Source of the DNA: DCFW01 sp963790715
GTDB lineage: Bacteria; Bacteroidota; Bacteroidia; Bacteroidales; Bacteroidaceae
DNA length: 64,000 nucleotides
NCBI GenBank assembly: GCA_963790715.1
Contig: CAWBPN010000008.1
Span: forward strand, 1-64,000
Direction: 5' to 3'
The notes under the pieces are model-generated. The model made no database searches, was not told where the DNA came from, and was given only the letters and a program-made list of their open reading frames with translations. The position numbers and the translations under genes were made by a program. Shown piece after piece: positions 22,394-32,600 of this stretch. Numbering within the stretch: the stretch's first letter is position 1; every line of letters begins with the position of its first letter.

Positions 22394-22975
22394 TTAGAAA
22401 TATTTCTGCACTTTCAATTGTTCGGCTACTTGCAACAACTCGTTGTACCACTCTTTGCCGAAAAGGCGAATCAACGGCTCCTTCAAGAATTGATAAACAT
22501 GAATGTTTTCTTTCTCGCCTTTGGTAACAGCAGGTTTACATATCAACCAACGGTCATAATTAAGAGCTGTGAAATGAGGATGCTCTGTTACGCGAATGGG
22601 ATACAGATAACACGAAATAGGCTTGAAAAAGTTACTGCGCTTATCTCTATATGCCTTCTCCAAGGCGCATATACAACATCCTTTATCGTCATAACAAGTA
22701 AAAACACAGTTTCTGTCCCCAACGATAGACGTCACCAATTCGTCAGTTATATCATAATAACTTACACCCTGTCTGTTTATTACGGCTTGGGCTTCCGGAG
22801 CTAAATCGGGTTTTACTATCGGCAGGACTTTTTCTATTTCTTTTTTTTCATCATCTGTGAGCGGAGCGCCTGAATCCCCTTCAATGCAGCATGCTCCTTT
22901 ACAAGCGGATAAATCGCAGCAAAATTTCTCTTTGAAGACATCCAAGCTCACCAAAACATTCCCTATCTGTACCAT
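22394..22975 (-). CDS. DUF3109 family cysteine-rich protein
   Basis: The 193-residue protein matches the DUF3109 family of uncharacterised Bacteroidota proteins related to YkgJ-type CxxxCxxC proteins. Cysteines cluster at the N-terminus (FCCDLSACKGACC) and in the middle (CVFTCYDDKGCCICALE, then SCYLYPI). They may bind a metal or Fe-S cluster. It sits between gpmI and tig, all leftward, with a strong hairpin between it and gpmI. Its function is unknown. Confidence 0.85.
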   Translation of the reverse strand: MVQIGNVLVSLDVFKEKFCCDLSACKGACCIEGDSGAPLTDDEKKEIEKVLPIVKPDLAPEAQAVINRQGVSYYDITDELVTSIVGDRNCVFTCYDDKGCCICALEKAYRDKRSNFFKPISCYLYPIRVTEHPHFTALNYDRWLICKPAVTKGEKENIHVYQFLKEPLIRLFGKEWYNELLQVAEQLKVQKYF

Positions 22976-22988
22976 AAACTCTTGACAG

Positions 22989-23028
22989 AAAAAAGATTGC
23001 CTTGTTTAAAACAACTGGCAATCTTTTT
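22989..23028. terminator. Bidirectional terminator between gpmI and DUF3109 gene
   Basis: GATTGCC (22995-23001) and GGCAATC (23017-23023) form a stem with an A-run on the left and a T-run on the right. It would end gpmI transcription leftwards. Confidence 0.85.
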
Positions 23029-23049
23029 CACCTTATTATATTATACTTG

Positions 23050-24564
23050 TTATTTCATTAAAACATCTCCGGTCATATCTTCAGGTTGTTTCAACCCCAT
23101 AATATGAAGTATTGAAGGAGCAACATCAGCCAAACGACCGTTTTGCATCTTAGCAGCTTTATTTTCTGTAACATAGATACAAGGAACGGGATTCAGAGAA
23201 TGAGCTGTGTTAGGAGTGCCGTCAGCATTTACTGCATGGTCGGCATTACCGTGGTCGGCAATAATGATAGCTTCGTAATCCGTTTCTTTAGCCGCAGTGA
23301 TTACATCCTTTACACATGAGTCAACAGCTTTGACAGCTTTTTCTATAGCTTCATAAACGCCTGTATGACCAACCATATCGCCATTAGCAAAATTAACTAC
23401 AATAAAATCATATTTGTTTGCCTTGATAGCCTCAACCAACTTATCTTTAACTTCGTATGCACTCATCTCCGGCTTAAGGTCGTAAGTAGCAACTTTAGGA
23501 GAAGGCACCAAGATACGATCTTCTCCGTCAAAAGGTTTTTCACGGCCGCCGTTGAAGAAGAATGTTACATGGGCATATTTCTCAGTTTCGGCAATATGCA
23601 ATTGCTTCAATCCTTTTGAAGAGATATATTCACCTAAAGTGTCGGGTACGTTCTCTTTATTGAACAAGATGTGAACACCCTGGAACGAAGCGTCGTACGG
23701 GGTCATGCAATAATACTGCAAATTAGGTATTGTGTGCATTCCCTCTTCAGGCATATCTTTTTGTGTCAACACTAAAGTCAACTCTTTTGCACGATCGTTG
23801 CGGTAATTGAAGAAGAGAACCACATCACCTTCTTTAATAGTACCGTCAAATGCAGAGTTCACAATAGGTTTGATGAATTCGTCGGTAACACCGTCGGCGT
23901 AAGATTCTTCAACAGCCTTCACCATATCTGATTCCTTCCTGCCAACTCCGTTCACCAACAAATCATAACCTTCTTTCACACGATTCCAGCGTTTGTCGCG
24001 ATCCATTGCATAATAACGACCTATAATCGAAGCGACATTTGCATCATTCGCTTTACAATGTTCAGTTAAGTCTTTGATAAATCCGGCACCGCTTTTGGGA
24101 TCGGTATCGCGGCCGTCCATAAAGCAATGGACGAAAGTTTTGGTAACGCCGTAGCTTTTTGAGATCTCAATCAATTTATATAAATGATCCAATGAGCTGT
24201 GCACACCGCCGTCAGAAGTCAATCCCATTAAGTGAACCGACTTATTATTCTCTTTGGCATAAGTAAATGCCGAAATGATTTCTTTGTTTTTCAGTATGCT
24301 ACCATCTTTGCAAGCACGGTTTATCTTAACCAAATCTTGATAAACAATACGTCCGGCACCAATGTTCAGGTGTCCAACCTCAGAGTTACCCATTTGTCCG
24401 TAAGGCAAACCGACATCTTCACCGCAAGCCATCAATTGAGAATGAGCGTATGTAGCATTCAGATAATCCAAATAAGGAGTAGGAGTATTAAAAATCACAT
24501 CATCTTTCTTATGGTCGCCAATCCCCCAACCATCAAGAATCATTAAAAGCGCTTTCTTTGCCAT
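23050..24564 (-). CDS. gpmI: 2,3-bisphosphoglycerate-independent phosphoglycerate mutase
   Basis: Interconverts 3- and 2-phosphoglycerate in glycolysis, 504 residues, with two metal ions. The N-terminal metal motif LMILDGWGIGD (about 6-16) and the phosphoserine region MGNSEVGHLNIGAGR (about 58-72) are intact. The C-terminal metal residues lie in NFANGDMVGHTG and IIADHGNADH. It is a single gene with a -7 box TATCTTTG upstream at 24603-24610 and a terminator downstream. Confidence 0.98.
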   Translation of the reverse strand: MAKKALLMILDGWGIGDHKKDDVIFNTPTPYLDYLNATYAHSQLMACGEDVGLPYGQMGNSEVGHLNIGAGRIVYQDLVKINRACKDGSILKNKEIISAFTYAKENNKSVHLMGLTSDGGVHSSLDHLYKLIEISKSYGVTKTFVHCFMDGRDTDPKSGAGFIKDLTEHCKANDANVASIIGRYYAMDRDKRWNRVKEGYDLLVNGVGRKESDMVKAVEESYADGVTDEFIKPIVNSAFDGTIKEGDVVLFFNYRNDRAKELTLVLTQKDMPEEGMHTIPNLQYYCMTPYDASFQGVHILFNKENVPDTLGEYISSKGLKQLHIAETEKYAHVTFFFNGGREKPFDGEDRILVPSPKVATYDLKPEMSAYEVKDKLVEAIKANKYDFIVVNFANGDMVGHTGVYEAIEKAVKAVDSCVKDVITAAKETDYEAIIIADHGNADHAVNADGTPNTAHSLNPVPCIYVTENKAAKMQNGRLADVAPSILHIMGLKQPEDMTGDVLMK

Positions 24565-24602
24565 AATATATTACTAATTTAATTGATCTCTACAATACAG
24601 TG

Positions 24603-24610
24603 CAAAGATA
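24603..24610 (-). promoter_or_regulatory. gpmI -7 promoter box
   Basis: The minus strand reads TATCTTTG, 38 bp before the gpmI start. No -33 box of good quality was seen. Confidence 0.5.
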
Positions 24611-24803
24611 CTACTTTTCTTCTTTTATCCGAAGTGAGCAATGCGTTTTTTTGCGTTTGCGATTTATTGCCTGTTTTGCCAGTCACTGGCAGAACCTGAA
24701 ACCTTCATTTTCGGTACATTCTTTTTCTTATTTCATTGTTTTGTATTATGATTCAGGTTTCAGATTATATAATATTTAAGTATTCATGTATGATATAAGG
24801 TAA

Positions 24804-24840
24804 CAAAAAAAATTCCTCCCAACCCTTGAGTCAAGAGGAA
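24804..24840 (-). terminator. Terminator of the polysaccharide-utilisation operon
   Basis: On the minus strand TTCCTC (24840-24835) pairs with GAGGAA (24818-24813) and is followed by a run of eight T. The loop contains its own small palindrome. Confidence 0.7.
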
Positions 24841-24897
24841 ATAAATATACATGCTATTTTAAATTAATCGTTGAATTTCAATAGTTCAAAAGCACTT

Positions 24898-25701
24898 TTA
24901 TTTTAAAGCATATGAATAATTCCAGATAGTAGACCATGATGGTGTACCGCCATAAGGTGAAACTTTTGCCTTAAAACTGACAACTACAGACGATTTCGAC
25001 GTCTGAGTTCTTGCATAAGCTATGGCCTTTGACAAATTATAGCCGAAATAATACATATAAGGGCGTGAACTTGCATAACTGTATGAAATATTACCGCTCA
25101 ACGGACTGACACTGTGATGGCTCAACCATACTTTCAATGTATCAGGAGTGGTTGCTGCTTTAGCCGTAGATAATCCATTGGTATATACAAAAACATTATT
25201 ATAATTACCATTGCCTGTGCCTAGATAATAATTCAAGTAAACCATCAAATGATTGCCGATCATTGAAAAGCCGTTGCCGTTGCCGGTACCGACAGATATG
25301 ATAGAATCATTAGCTAAACTAAAACTGTTTATCGAATCATTAGCAGCACCTTTGGTAGCCATGATCACATTATTGTTATATGAATTTTCCAAATCTGTAA
25401 CGCCGGTCAATGTAATATTATACTTTCTAACTGATGACGAAGCCGTGGTGCTGTTAAGCGTATAAGAGATATAAACTATATCGCTGTCGCCGGCAGATAT
25501 TGAGGTACTACTAACTGAAGACGAAGTAGGCACATACGTATTTCCATTAACATCTGTGAACACGGGTACGCTATCTGTTTTATGATAACTAACAACGGCT
25601 CTGAGACTGTTATTATTATCACTTGAATCATTACAAGAACTTAGCGAAATTGCCAATAAGCAAAGAACGCTAACAAATAAAAATCTAATTTCATTTTTCA
25701 T
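24898..25701 (-). CDS. NigD-like surface lipoprotein of the PUL
   Basis: The 267-residue protein has a lipoprotein signal with lipobox LSSC (cysteine 23) followed by an acidic, Asn-rich segment (NDSSDNNNS) of the kind that exports lipoproteins to the outer surface in Bacteroidota. The body is beta-strand rich and ends WSTIWNYSYAL, like the ending of NigD-type proteins. Such proteins are common last members of PULs and are thought to help bind glycan, but no activity is established. It is 67 bp downstream of the pectate lyase gene. Confidence 0.65.
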   Translation of the reverse strand: MKNEIRFLFVSVLCLLAISLSSCNDSSDNNNSLRAVVSYHKTDSVPVFTDVNGNTYVPTSSSVSSTSISAGDSDIVYISYTLNSTTASSSVRKYNITLTGVTDLENSYNNNVIMATKGAANDSINSFSLANDSIISVGTGNGNGFSMIGNHLMVYLNYYLGTGNGNYNNVFVYTNGLSTAKAATTPDTLKVWLSHHSVSPLSGNISYSYASSRPYMYYFGYNLSKAIAYARTQTSKSSVVVSFKAKVSPYGGTPSWSTIWNYSYALK

Positions 25702-25768
25702 TGTTTTTCATTTTTGTTCGTAAAACATTAAATTTTAATATATACCTATATTTAATGAGACGATCAGT

Positions 25769-27385
25769 TTATTTCTGCCAATATGAAGGAACATAACTGC
25801 CGTCGGCAACAGCGTTCAAATAATTTTCGAGGTTCGAATAACCGTTACTTGCTATAGCTGTCGCATCAGTGGAATCATTCTTATTAAGTCCGTGCGTATC
25901 CTCATAATCGTCAAGAATACCGTCTTTATCAGTATCGACTATTAATGTCTGCATACCTTCGAGTCCCAAATACGGCCAATCGGCAACACTAGGATCTTCT
26001 TTAGCCAATTTCACATCTTTCTGCGAATCTATTATTCCCATCATTTCCGGATCTTTCGTAAGACCACCATAGAACACAGGGCGAATCTTACCGGCTGCCT
26101 CGTTGAGCACGCGACTGTCCACTTCATCCAAACGCGGCAACTGCGCTCCGGCACCTGTGCCATCAGCAGCAACTACTTTGGGATATGCCTCGTAAACGCT
26201 TTGAGTGGTAACGCCACTTGAAACGTCTTGGTTGTGTAAAGTGTATTTGGCTAAATTCTCTGCGTTATTGCCCTCTTCTATATTAAAAGCACGGCTTTCA
26301 TCACAGGTAGCGACACCGTAAAAATTATCTTTGTTAACCTTATTTAATATTCCGCTTCGCCACATAGAACCACCTTTTCCGCTAACTTCCATTACATTCC
26401 CGCTCAAATACCATTGCCCTGTATATCCATTGCCGGCCTTATATTTTGAAGCCTGAGCAAAATAGTGGTTTGATGTTACTTTATTATAAGTGGCCGGTCC
26501 GGGCTTGTAGTAATTGTTTATCATATATATGTGATCGTAAGCGCCTGAAATGTAAGGAGCATAGTTTTCCCCGCCATAGCAAGAATTCGGTTTCCCCCAG
26601 TTAAATATCACATTGTTTATCAACTCCTGATTTACAAACTCGTCATGCGCACCTACTCTGTGCCCGCCATCACGCACACCATTTACTCGCGGAGCACGGT
26701 TATTACAGTTTGAGATAAGATTATGATGATAAGTGGAATGTTGACCTCCCCATTGAGCAGCGTATGAACGTGCACCCTTTATGTTTTTTGAATTGTAAAG
26801 TCCTTCACTGGTTATGCACCATTGTACTGTAGTTGAATCATTATCGTACATAGTCATATTTTCTTCCATCGACCATGAAAACGAACAATGATCTATAATG
26901 CAATGCTTTATATTTTCGACATCAATTGCCGGATAACTTTTATTTTCTATATCACCAGCACGAAAGCGCAAGTATCGCAGAATAATATTATTCTTACATA
27001 CATAAAAGCGATTACCTGCTATGCAAATACCTCCACCGGGAGCAGTCTGTCCTTCAATAGTGATGTTGGGATGAGTAAAAGACAACTTTGACTTAAGATA
27101 TATCGTACCGCAAGTATTAAAAAGTATCGTTCGCGGGGTGTCATCTCCGGTAGTCAAAGCCCAGCGAAGCGTACCTACGCTTCCATCATCAGCTAACGAT
27201 GTCACATAGTATAATTTGCTTCCACGAGAATCAACTGCACGCCCGCCTGTGGTATATTTGCCAAATCCTTCAGCGCCGGGAAAAGCAATAAGACTTGATC
27301 CTTTTTTTGTAACACCGGCATAAGAATTAACGGTAAAACCTACCACTATCGGTAACATCAACAAAAGGTTATAAATCTGTTTCAT
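25769..27385 (-). CDS. Pectate lyase, PL1-like right-handed beta-helix
   Basis: This 538-residue secreted enzyme probably cleaves de-esterified homogalacturonan by beta-elimination. The signal peptide ends near NSYAG (about residue 24). The start of the mature protein, AFPGAEGFGKYTTGGR, is typical of PL1-type lyases in Bacteroides. Parallel beta-helix rungs follow, including ENIKHCIIDHCSFSWSMEE and HSTYHHNLISNCNNRAPR, which carry the expected Ca-binding acids and active-site arginine. A calcium-loop-like DTDKDGILDDYED is near residue 490. There is no lipobox and no obvious type IX sorting tail. It lies downstream of susD across a 169-bp spacer with a long hairpin. Confidence 0.85.
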   Translation of the reverse strand: MKQIYNLLLMLPIVVGFTVNSYAGVTKKGSSLIAFPGAEGFGKYTTGGRAVDSRGSKLYYVTSLADDGSVGTLRWALTTGDDTPRTILFNTCGTIYLKSKLSFTHPNITIEGQTAPGGGICIAGNRFYVCKNNIILRYLRFRAGDIENKSYPAIDVENIKHCIIDHCSFSWSMEENMTMYDNDSTTVQWCITSEGLYNSKNIKGARSYAAQWGGQHSTYHHNLISNCNNRAPRVNGVRDGGHRVGAHDEFVNQELINNVIFNWGKPNSCYGGENYAPYISGAYDHIYMINNYYKPGPATYNKVTSNHYFAQASKYKAGNGYTGQWYLSGNVMEVSGKGGSMWRSGILNKVNKDNFYGVATCDESRAFNIEEGNNAENLAKYTLHNQDVSSGVTTQSVYEAYPKVVAADGTGAGAQLPRLDEVDSRVLNEAAGKIRPVFYGGLTKDPEMMGIIDSQKDVKLAKEDPSVADWPYLGLEGMQTLIVDTDKDGILDDYEDTHGLNKNDSTDATAIASNGYSNLENYLNAVADGSYVPSYWQK

Positions 27386-27465
27386 TTTTAAAAATATAAA
27401 TTTGAAAATTAGATATATATCATAAACTATTTCAAAATGGCAGAACTGCGTCCTTTAATAAAGTA

Positions 27466-27528
27466 TTGGCTAAATATGTTAAGTCTATTATTATTTAAAA
27501 TATGCACTAATTTAACATACTTAGCCAA
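27466..27528 (-). other. 17-bp intercistronic inverted repeat between susD and lyase genes
   Basis: Arms at 27466-27482 and 27512-27528 pair over 17 bp with one mismatch that would be a G-U wobble in RNA. The loop is 29 nt. No uniform T-run follows on the minus strand, so it is more likely an mRNA stability or processing element than a full terminator. Confidence 0.6.
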
Positions 27529-27554
27529 TTATGTAAGTAACTATTATTATTTTC

Positions 27555-29606
27555 CTAATTTTCCAACGTAGAAACCAAAGAGTCGGAAATATTATTTGTA
27601 TCCTGATAATTAAATGTTCCGGCACTACTATTAGCATCCAGCCAACCTATCGTTTGAGTGAACCAGGTGTCGTCGTTAAGAATACTTAAGGTAAAGCCCC
27701 ACATATAATAACGGCTCAGCCAACTAATAGTGGCTGCTTGAGTTTTTCCACTCACCGTGTTATTATCCATCGGAGTGCTCAAAGCTACATACTTAAAATT
27801 ATTCTGATAGAAGGTGGCCAATGAACTCAACTGCGAAGAGAAACTACTTGATGTCGGATCGGCAGGAACTACTTTGCTACGCAAGGCAATTATAGGATCG
27901 GATTTCGCCGTTCCTGTGGACTGCGTCGTCAACCACACTCCCGTACGACTTGTACCATTCAACTGATTTACACCCAATGCCGTACAAGTATTGGTGGTAC
28001 TTAACTGAGGTGTACCTTGTCCTCCATCATACAACAACCAACGCTTGATATCCCAAAACCTTTTACCCTCGTATGCCAATTCTATCTGACGCTCTTTTAA
28101 ACATGCGGCTATAGCTGCATTCTTATCTGTTATATTACCTAAACCATAATTATTTGCTGACGGAATGCCGACACGCGCTCTCACCTTACCGATGTATGCT
28201 AGACAATCTGGCACATCGTTTGTCGCAGCATAACACTCCGCTATGTTCAAAAGCAATTCAGCATATCTATAATCCATAATATCGGTATATGAATATGTTA
28301 TATTTGTCAAGTCCGCTTTCGCATACGACATTTTACGGACAAACACTGGACTGCTGACACTATTACTTCCCGTGTAATATGAACCGTTCATCCATCTATA
28401 TGCCCACACGGTATCGGTTACTGAGCCCGTACCCGAATTCCATTGGCTACCAGCAAACGCAAACGTTCGATAAAAACGTGGATCTCGATTTAGGAAAAAG
28501 GTTAAAGAACCGTTCTTTATCATCGAGTTCGCTGCTGTTGAACTACCGTCGGCCATCGGAAAAATGTCTACCATTTCTTCTGGGACACTTATTCCTCCAC
28601 TTCCGTTCTGGCTTTTCAAACGGATTGCATTTTCCCATCCATTGCTAACTTGAGAAGTCATACTCGTATTTCCGCTGCAAAGACGAATAATAAGGGCCTC
28701 CTTATTAAACGTTTTACTTCCGCCGCTACCCTGCTGGAACATGTTATCCCAGTCAGTTATTGAACTTCCGTACAAGCCATATCCGGCTGCCGTCAACTTT
28801 TTCTCTGCCTTTAAGCTCACGGCCAAGGCTTCCGTCCAACGAGGATCGGCGGTATTGTTCCAATCCGTATTAAATATCGGACTGGCATAAGTCAACAACA
28901 CACGGCTCTCTAATGCCAATGCGGCGGCACTCGTCAAACGACCGTAATCTGTAGATACATTCGACCATTGAGCCGGAAGGTAACCGGCGGCCGTATTCAA
29001 ATCTGTTAGTATTTGAGACACACACGCCGTAACACTGGCTCGCGGTAATTTTGTCGTATCACTCGCTTGAGTATACTTCGTTACCAATGGGACGCCGCCG
29101 TACATTCTCAACAAATCAAGATACTGCATAGCACGCAAAACCAACATCTGGCCCTTGGCCTGAACTATAAAGGTTGAATCCAAATTGCCTTTACCATAGG
29201 TGTCTATGTTATCCAATAGATAATTGCACTCACGGATACGTGTATAAGGTGAATTAGCTACACTCGCAGTTATAGGTGCGCCTATATAGGTACTACAATC
29301 CGACGCTTTGCTAAGGGTATATTGATTATTTATCAATTGGGACATTCCGCCTTTTTCTTCCGTCAAGGAAGAATAACCCATATCTATACTGTACTGACCT
29401 ACTAATGACTCGTCTGGACGGGTATATGAATTGAAAAATTTATAATATATATTTGAAATAAAAAGGTTCGTTTGTGTTTCTGTGGAGAAAACCTGTTGCT
29501 CCGTCGCTTGTTGGTACATTTCCTTTTCTTTCAGGAATTCATCGCTACATCCTGAAAATAAAAGCACACAAGAAACTATAATATATAATATTCTATTTGT
29601 TTTCAT
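27555..29606 (-). CDS. SusD/RagB-family glycan-binding lipoprotein
   Basis: Outer-membrane lipoprotein of 683 residues that binds the target glycan and caps the SusC transporter. The lipobox LFSGC puts the lipid on cysteine 20, followed by SDEF. Tetratricopeptide-like helices start around residue 75. The family region with SAAALALESRVLLTYASP (about 225-245) and the C-terminal SusD domain with RQIELAYEGKRFWDIKRWLLY (about 515-535) are clear. It begins 16 bp after susC, as usual for these pairs. Confidence 0.96.
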   Translation of the reverse strand: MKTNRILYIIVSCVLLFSGCSDEFLKEKEMYQQATEQQVFSTETQTNLFISNIYYKFFNSYTRPDESLVGQYSIDMGYSSLTEEKGGMSQLINNQYTLSKASDCSTYIGAPITASVANSPYTRIRECNYLLDNIDTYGKGNLDSTFIVQAKGQMLVLRAMQYLDLLRMYGGVPLVTKYTQASDTTKLPRASVTACVSQILTDLNTAAGYLPAQWSNVSTDYGRLTSAAALALESRVLLTYASPIFNTDWNNTADPRWTEALAVSLKAEKKLTAAGYGLYGSSITDWDNMFQQGSGGSKTFNKEALIIRLCSGNTSMTSQVSNGWENAIRLKSQNGSGGISVPEEMVDIFPMADGSSTAANSMIKNGSLTFFLNRDPRFYRTFAFAGSQWNSGTGSVTDTVWAYRWMNGSYYTGSNSVSSPVFVRKMSYAKADLTNITYSYTDIMDYRYAELLLNIAECYAATNDVPDCLAYIGKVRARVGIPSANNYGLGNITDKNAAIAACLKERQIELAYEGKRFWDIKRWLLYDGGQGTPQLSTTNTCTALGVNQLNGTSRTGVWLTTQSTGTAKSDPIIALRSKVVPADPTSSSFSSQLSSLATFYQNNFKYVALSTPMDNNTVSGKTQAATISWLSRYYMWGFTLSILNDDTWFTQTIGWLDANSSAGTFNYQDTNNISDSLVSTLEN

Positions 29607-29622
29607 GTCAACTTATTTTTAT

Positions 29623-32600
29623 TTAAAATGTTAAATTAACACCTAATGACCAGTTACGTAATACCGGATAACTGTATGAATTTGTATACATACTTCGATA
29701 ATGATACGGATACGGATTATATGAAGTCCATACATTATTACCCTGCAAACTAATACGTGCACTTTCTATATGCAACGGTTGAGTCCACTGGTGAGGCATC
29801 ACGTAACCTATACTTAAATGGTTTACCGCAAAGATTATAGACCTGCGCAATTCCCAAAAATCTGAGGCCGCATTCACTGAACCGCTGAGAACATTATCAC
29901 ATCCTAAATTAGGATATTTGCCATTGGGATTGGTGTTAGAGTCAAACATATCTTTAAAATAATACTCAGGCGACCATATAGGATAAGAACTGCTCTTACC
30001 CTTGATATCTACAATATCCAACATTGTATTGGCACCACCCCAGGACGTACCTATTTGAGCACTGAAGATTAAACCATTCCACTCTAAATTTAAATTTGTG
30101 GTGAAACTATGTATGCCAAATTCTGGTTTGCCCTTATACAGTTTCGAATAATCTGCACCGGTTTCGTCAATTTGTCCGTCAGGAGATGTTACCTTGCCGT
30201 TTGTAAGCGGGCCTCCCAAATCCTGATATGCCAACATTCCAGGTTCCAATGTTGACTTAGACGTTGCACCGAAATATTCAGGATTGCCATTTGTTCCGGC
30301 ATTTGCTGTTAAATATGCCCAATAATTGTCTATATCCGTCTGATTGCGCAATATACCGTCATGCTTCGTAGTGCCTTTCCATACTTTAAAGCCCCATGTC
30401 GGCATGTATGCTGACGTGGTTCCGCCTACCACTATATTATTTGCAGAAGGATATGAAGCTGCCAATGTAGGCCACCGCTTAACCTTGTCACCACCGAACA
30501 ATCCGAAATTCACTCCAATACCATACTTCAAATCGCCTATATGGTCCCTCCAATTAACAGAAATCTCATTACCCCATGTATCAATACGACCGTAATTGCT
30601 TTCTGCGACACTACCTCCTACGTAAAAAGGAATTTCTGCGGCACTTACCGTGGCTGCATTCAATATCTGACTGTTTACCTCATAATAAAAATCTAGAGTT
30701 GCACTTAAACGCCCGCGTAAAAATCGTGTATCAAATCCTAAATTGTATTTATCATCCTTATCCCAGTGAACATTGGCATTAGGCGCCTTACCCATTACAT
30801 ATCCATAACCGAGTTGGCCTCCTGTTGATCCGAATTCATAACCATATGAACCGGTATAATTAAATGCTTGACGCCATTCCCATGCTGCAATATTATCACG
30901 ACCTGTACGTCCCCACGAGGCACGAACCTTCAAATATTCAAACCACGGCATTGCTTTCTTAAAGAAATCCTCTTCCGACGCAACCCAACCGGCTGATACG
31001 CCAGGGAAAAATCCCCAATAATTTTGTGGAGCAAACTTGGTGGAAGCATCCGTACGGAATAATAATTGCAATAAATATCTATCGGCATAATTATAATTGA
31101 CACGACCAAAATATGACAATGTTCCCGATTCATCTTTGTCAACATAAGAATTCGTTGCATCGAATGTTCCTGCTGTTGCACTACTGCCTATATAGTTGGT
31201 CGGGGTATTATAAAGCTGTTGCTCAGAAGTATAAGAAGACTCCGTACGTTCCATACCTCCCATGGCTTGCAAATTATGCAATCCGAAAGAACGTTGATAA
31301 TTAATAAAGAAATTAAGCTGACGATTCTCACTTAAATCGGTATCATATGTAACTCTCGAATTTTTATCAATGGTTTTGATTGTATAATCAGATGATGTCC
31401 ATTCACTGTACAAATGTTTATTTGCCGTATCCATAGTCTTAATATCTGCCAGCTGATAAGGCAACGACATTTGTTCATCGTATTCCGTACTTCTGCTTAT
31501 AGCATATGTTCCTTGTAAACTCAAACCTTTTACATACGGTATGGCATAAGTAAATGAAAAATCAGCATTCCAACTATTGGTTTTATCTTGGCTTTTAGAA
31601 CCGCTATTTGCCAATGCAAAATAATTCCATGCTCCAAATTCACCACTCTTATCAATAGTTCCGTTATTTGTCATATTAGGTCCAGGAGAAGGAGAAACAT
31701 AGTATTGTTGACCTCCTATTGTTGTACTCCAAGGGATATATCTCGGCATATGTGCCAAGTAAGTATAATCAGGAATACTATTCGCCTTGGAACCATAACT
31801 GCCATCACTTAGTGAAGCGACCTTTGTAAAAGTTTCAGTTACATCTCCCATATTGGCCGCTAAAGAAGCAGACAGCTTTAAGTTCGAAGTCAAATTAATA
31901 TCAACACCTGAACGAAAAGTATATTTATTATAATTCTGATTACCCAAGTTTGCACCCTGACTGTAATATGAAAGACCGGCATAATAAGTAGCCTTATCTG
32001 TTCCTCCACTTACATTTACAGACTGACGTTGAGTAAAAGCAGCCTTCCAAGCCTGTTTCAACCAATTATAATTTAAACCTTTCATCTGGTTCAACTCATC
32101 ATCACTAAACATCTCGTTAGCTCTCGTTGTCTGTGAATCCGTTGATTTTACAAGATTTGAAGCTTGCAGAAAACTATTGGCAAACAAGCCGTATTGATAT
32201 GCACTCATTTCTTTGGCTTGGCCACCGGCTGCATCTAAAACACCATACAATCCAGAATATGAAATTCTTGGTACACCAGCTTGCCCTTTTTTTGTTTTCA
32301 CAATAATTGCACCATTTGCAGCACGGGAACCGTATATTGCTGCACTAGCATCACGCAACACAGTGATACTTTCAATTTCCGACGGATCAAGCATATTCAA
32401 TTGCGTCAAATCAGTCAAACCCGTTGAAGGATCAACTTGGATAACATCATCAATAACTACTAACGGAGCTGAATCATTTCCTTGTTTGGCAAAAGTAAAC
32501 TGGTTAGCTTGACGAATATAGAGTGTCGATTGGTCTCCTGGACGTTGATCCCCACCTGAAACGCTTAGTCCGGGAACCTGTCCTTTCAAAGCCTCAATGA

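Larger units (their letters stand above)
24565..24897. other. Intergenic region between PUL and gpmI with palindromes
   Basis: These 333 bp contain no gene that I can see. They hold the gpmI -7 box, a 15-bp odd-centred palindrome TGCCAGTCACTGGCA (24677-24691), a 9-bp inverted repeat (CTGAAACCT at 24696-24704 with AGGTTTCAG at 24755-24763), and the terminator of the PUL at 24804-24840. Confidence 0.65.
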
